From assembly GCF_030159095.1 (NCBI RefSeq), contig NZ_BRXS01000004.1, positions 429,673 through 493,672 on the forward strand: a stretch of DNA of 64,000 nucleotides, read 5' to 3'. Positions within the stretch are counted from its first letter, which is position 1, and the number at the start of each line of letters is the position of its first letter. This document shows, piece by piece, positions 61,433 through 64,000 of the stretch. Origin of the DNA: Roseisolibacter agri (lineage in GTDB: Bacteria > Gemmatimonadota > Gemmatimonadetes > Gemmatimonadales > Gemmatimonadaceae). The translations under genes were made by a program, and so were the position numbers. The notes under the pieces are model-generated. The model searched no databases. It had not been told where the DNA came from and was given only the letters and a program-made list of their open reading frames with translations.

Positions 61433-62884
61433 TCACGGCTGCCGCGCGTAGCGCTCGGGGCCGAGCAGCAGCGCGGCCACGCGGCCGCCGGCGTCGCGCT
61501 CCAAGCGCATCACGTTGCCGCCCTCGATCATCGTGAACTGGTCGGCGGCGGTCGCGACGAGCCGCACACGGCGTCCGGTCGGCGTCGTGACGATCAGATC
61601 GTCGCCGTCGCGGCTGGCGGTGAAGATGCCGCCGTCGGCCGCCGCGTAGCGGCCCGCGACCTCCAGCAGCTTCGTCGAGTCGATGGCCACGGGCACGATC
61701 TCGCGCGGCTCGAGGCCGGGCCAGCCGTACTCGCGCGCGACCGCGGCGCTCATCTCGACGGCGAGCGCGCCGCCGGCGTCGCTGTTGGTCATCACGACCA
61801 CGCCACGGCCGCCCGTCACGTAGCCGACGAACTGCCCGCGGAAGCCCTCGTTGGCGCCGCCGTGCGCGAAGCGGCGCGCGTCGCCCGTTCCCTCGATGCC
61901 GACGCCCAGGCCCCAGTTGCCGAGTCCGGGCGTGAGCATCGCCTGGGCGAGGGGGCGCGGCAGGATGCCGTTCGAGAGCCCGTCGTGGGCGCGCTGGATG
62001 GCGACGATCCACCGCCCGAGGTCGCTCGGCGTCGTCCAGAGGCCGGCCGCCGCCATCTCGGGGTAGGTGTGGTAGAGCCCGGGGATGGGAGCGCCGCCAC
62101 GGCGGTAGCCGGTGGCGACGTCGGGGAGGAAGGCCTCGGCGATCGGCTGGCTGAACGTGCTGCGGCGCATCCCGGCGGGCTCGAGCACCCGCTCGTCGAG
62201 GAGCGCGTCGAACGGCTTGCCGGTTACGTCGCTCAGCAGGAGCTGCATAACCGTCATCCCGCCACCTGAGTAGCGCCAGCGGGTCCCGGGCACGGTGTCC
62301 ACCCGCACCGCCGCCGTGTTCGCCGGGCGCTCGCCGTTCAGCACCTGCACCACCGTCGGCACCGCGCTGTCCGCCGCGTAACCCGGAAAGCCGTGCACCG
62401 TCAGCCCCGCCGTGTGCGTCAGCAGCTGCCGCAGCGTCACCGGCTTCCCGCCGCTCGCGGCGCTCGCCGGCACCTGCCATGACCTCAGCGACCCGTTGAC
62501 GTCGCCGTCGAGGGTCAGCTTCCCCTCGGCCACGAGCTGCAGCGCCGCGGTCGACGCCACCGGCTTGCTCATCGACGCCGCCTGGAAGAGCGTCGCGGTC
62601 GTCGCCCGGCGACCCGTCGCGACGTCGGCCATGCCGTAGGCGCGCGACCACGCCACGCGCCCGCCGTCGATCACGGCGATGCTGACCGCGGGCACGCCCA
62701 GGGCGCGCATGCGGGCCTCCAGCGACGCGCGCTCGACGGGGCGGCCACGCACGGCGGCCCCCGAGCGCAGGTCGTGCTCGATGCGGGCGGCGCGGGCCGC
62801 CGGGGCCAGCGAGTCGGTCGCGGGCTGCGCGCGCAGCAGCCCGGGCGCGAGGAGGGCGGCGGCGACGAGTGAACGGGGACGCAT
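61433..62884 (-). CDS. Class C beta-lactamase-type serine hydrolase
   Basis: 483-residue exported protein: signal peptide (LVAAALLAPGLLRA), beta-lactamase/transpeptidase domain with S-x-x-K in QAASMSKPVASTAA, Tyr motif RYSGGGMTVM and the HGG box RFAHGGANEGFRG. The C-terminal ~100 residues form a beta-rich lipocalin-like extension. This group includes esterases and peptidases as well as beta-lactamases, so resistance should not be assumed. Start at ATG 62884, divergent from the DinG-like gene. Confidence 0.88.
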   Translation of the reverse strand: MRPRSLVAAALLAPGLLRAQPATDSLAPAARAARIEHDLRSGAAVRGRPVERASLEARMRALGVPAVSIAVIDGGRVAWSRAYGMADVATGRRATTATLFQAASMSKPVASTAALQLVAEGKLTLDGDVNGSLRSWQVPASAASGGKPVTLRQLLTHTAGLTVHGFPGYAADSAVPTVVQVLNGERPANTAAVRVDTVPGTRWRYSGGGMTVMQLLLSDVTGKPFDALLDERVLEPAGMRRSTFSQPIAEAFLPDVATGYRRGGAPIPGLYHTYPEMAAAGLWTTPSDLGRWIVAIQRAHDGLSNGILPRPLAQAMLTPGLGNWGLGVGIEGTGDARRFAHGGANEGFRGQFVGYVTGGRGVVVMTNSDAGGALAVEMSAAVAREYGWPGLEPREIVPVAIDSTKLLEVAGRYAAADGGIFTASRDGDDLIVTTPTGRRVRLVATAADQFTMIEGGNVMRLERDAGGRVAALLLGPERYARQP

Positions 62885-63046
62885 GGCGGGACGCGGTCGG
62901 GGAGGACGGCGCGCGGTCAGGAGCGCGCCCTACGATGCAGCGCGCCCGCCGATTCCGCCCGGGGGCCGCCGTTCGCGTCGCGTGAGGGCAGGGAACGCGG
63001 TACCTTCCTTGGGGTTCTCTTCGGGCCCGCCCCTCCTGTCCCGCTC

Positions 63047-64000
63047 GTGCTTCCCGCCTCGCTCCCGCTCTCCTCCGACGGCCGACTCAGCCGGCCCGCC
63101 GCCGCCGCGATCCGCGCCGCGATCGCGCTCGCCGGCGGCCGCGAGGTGTGCTTCGCGTGCACGCTCGACGAGGGCGGCGTGGTGCGCAGCGCGCGCGTCG
63201 TCGCGCGCGGCGACATCAAGAGCGTGCTGGCGCTGCCGGGCTTCGCCGAGCGGGGCGAGATGCTCGTGCACAACCATCCGAGCGGGCTGCTGGAGCCGTC
63301 GGGCGCCGATCTCGCGGTCGCGTCGCGCGTCTACGAGAACGGCGTCGGCTTCGGCATCGTCGACAACGCGGCGACGGAGCTCTACGTCGTCGTCGAGGTG
63401 CCGCGCGCGAAGGCGACCGTCGACGTCGATCCCGACAGCATCGACAACGATCTGGGCCCGCACGGCGCGATCGCGCGGCGGCTGCGGCGCTACGAGGATC
63501 GCCCCGCGCAGCGCGCGATGGCGTCGCAGATCGCGACGCTGTTCAACGACGGCGGCGTCGGCCTCCTCGAGGCGGGCACCGGGGTCGGCAAGTCGATGGG
63601 CTACCTCGTGCCCGCGCTGCGCTGGGCCGCCGCGAACGGCGAGCGCACCATCGTCAGCACGAACACGATCAACCTGCAGGAGCAGCTGGTCGGGAAGGAC
63701 CTGCCGTTCCTCGCGGGCGCGCTCACCGACCAGAAGGTGCGCTTCGCGCTGCTGAAGGGGTGGCGCAACTACCTCTGCCTGATGCGGCTGGAGCAGGCGC
63801 GCCTGGGCGGCACCGCGCTGTTCGAGGCGGGCATGGCGGACGAGCTGGGACAGCTGGAGGCGTGGGCCGAGCGCACGAGCGACGGCTCGATCGCGGACCT
63901 GCCGACGCCGCCGCGCCCCGAGGTGTGGGACGAGGTCGCGGCGGAGCCCGACCTCTGCCAGCGCATGAAGTGCCCGCACTTCGACAACTGCTTCCTGTTC
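63047..64000 (+). CDS. DinG-type helicase with N-terminal RadC/JAMM-like domain, 3' end outside window
   Basis: At least 318 residues; the frame is open to the right edge. GTG 63047 is the best start I see, though no ribosome site is clear. Residues about 1-125 resemble a RadC/JAMM domain, with HNHPSG at 75-80 followed by LEPSGADLAV. A DinG/XPD helicase domain then begins: Walker A EAGTGVGKS (175-183), STNTINLQEQLVGKDLPF, and four Cys (244, 304, 309, 315) in the pattern of the 4Fe-4S domain. The motor would continue beyond the window. Confidence 0.82.
   Translation, partial: MLPASLPLSSDGRLSRPAAAAIRAAIALAGGREVCFACTLDEGGVVRSARVVARGDIKSVLALPGFAERGEMLVHNHPSGLLEPSGADLAVASRVYENGVGFGIVDNAATELYVVVEVPRAKATVDVDPDSIDNDLGPHGAIARRLRRYEDRPAQRAMASQIATLFNDGGVGLLEAGTGVGKSMGYLVPALRWAAANGERTIVSTNTINLQEQLVGKDLPFLAGALTDQKVRFALLKGWRNYLCLMRLEQARLGGTALFEAGMADELGQLEAWAERTSDGSIADLPTPPRPEVWDEVAAEPDLCQRMKCPHFDNCFLF

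Noticed and set aside
61433..62884. Antibiotic-resistance beta-lactamase
   Set aside because: The motifs fit the wider serine hydrolase family; the C-terminal extension and genome context give no support for a resistance role.

Overview
The window is about 64 kb of very GC-rich bacterial chromosome, densely coded on both strands. No rRNA, insertion sequence or CRISPR array was seen. It looks like a Gemmatimonadota (Gemmatimonas/Gemmatirosa-type) genome. That is an inference from gene content: a PEP-CTERM protein, Big_2-type Ig lipoproteins, a HExxH/TolB-propeller/surface-antigen fusion, DUF4159 and DUF4175 proteins, an 'asparagine synthetase B'-like protein shared with the FCB group, and recurrent TAG-N-TT promoter elements placed 7 nt before start codons.

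Layout. 1-6.1 kb: the 3' part of lnt, a PEP-CTERM protein, and a hydantoinase/oxoprolinase pair (hyuA-hyuB). 6.3-8.5 kb: a large Ig-domain lipoprotein ending in a leishmanolysin-like protease. 8.5-10.6 kb: a 59-residue hypothetical gene, an MBL hydrolase and a Crp/Fnr regulator. 10.7-16.4 kb (+): prfA (preceded by a leaderless 19-codon ORF), prmC, a YlbF-family gene, tmk, a Ctp protease and a DUF2520 protein. 16.4-30.7 kb (-): lolA, DAHP synthase, an RNase Z-like hydrolase, a FlgD-like secreted protein, smc, two SPOR proteins, a 1117-residue outer-membrane fusion and rsfS.

31.0-36.8 kb is a lower-GC island inserted at the 3' end of rplI. The displaced native end of rplI (20 codons plus its hairpin) lies at the far left edge. 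The present rplI ends in a divergent, AT-richer replacement with its own terminator. The island carries a restriction-modification module (candidate REase, C5 methyltransferase, Vsr endonuclease, and a ribbon-helix-helix regulator with a 28-bp palindrome upstream). It also carries a 150-residue orphan and a tight three-gene operon ending in two unknown proteins and led by a TIGR04255 protein. No integrase is visible. This is the best candidate for an undescribed system in the window.

36.7-39 kb (-): the rpsF-rpsR-DUF2232-rplI operon. 39.3-43.4 kb: a ygiB-ygiC-like pair, a Flp-type pilin with a (GGNPx)10 tail, an EAL-HDOD signalling protein and a STAS-like protein. 43.4-51.5 kb (-): prs-rplY-pth-ychF, tRNA-Gln(TTG), ispE, a flippase-like membrane protein, a degenerate Hpt protein and pdxJ. 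51.5-61.4 kb: a lipoprotein, methylmalonyl-CoA epimerase, trxA, then an overlapping operon rsmI-DUF4159-DUF4175-TPR-AsnB-like. 61.4-64 kb: a class C beta-lactamase-type hydrolase and the start of a DinG-type helicase with an N-terminal RadC/JAMM-like domain, cut by the window edge.

Working relationships: prfA and prmC are coupled in function, because PrmC methylates the GGQ of RF1. rplY, pth, ychF, rsfS and rplI/rpsF/rpsR form a translation theme. LolA, Lnt and several lipoproteins indicate a diderm envelope.
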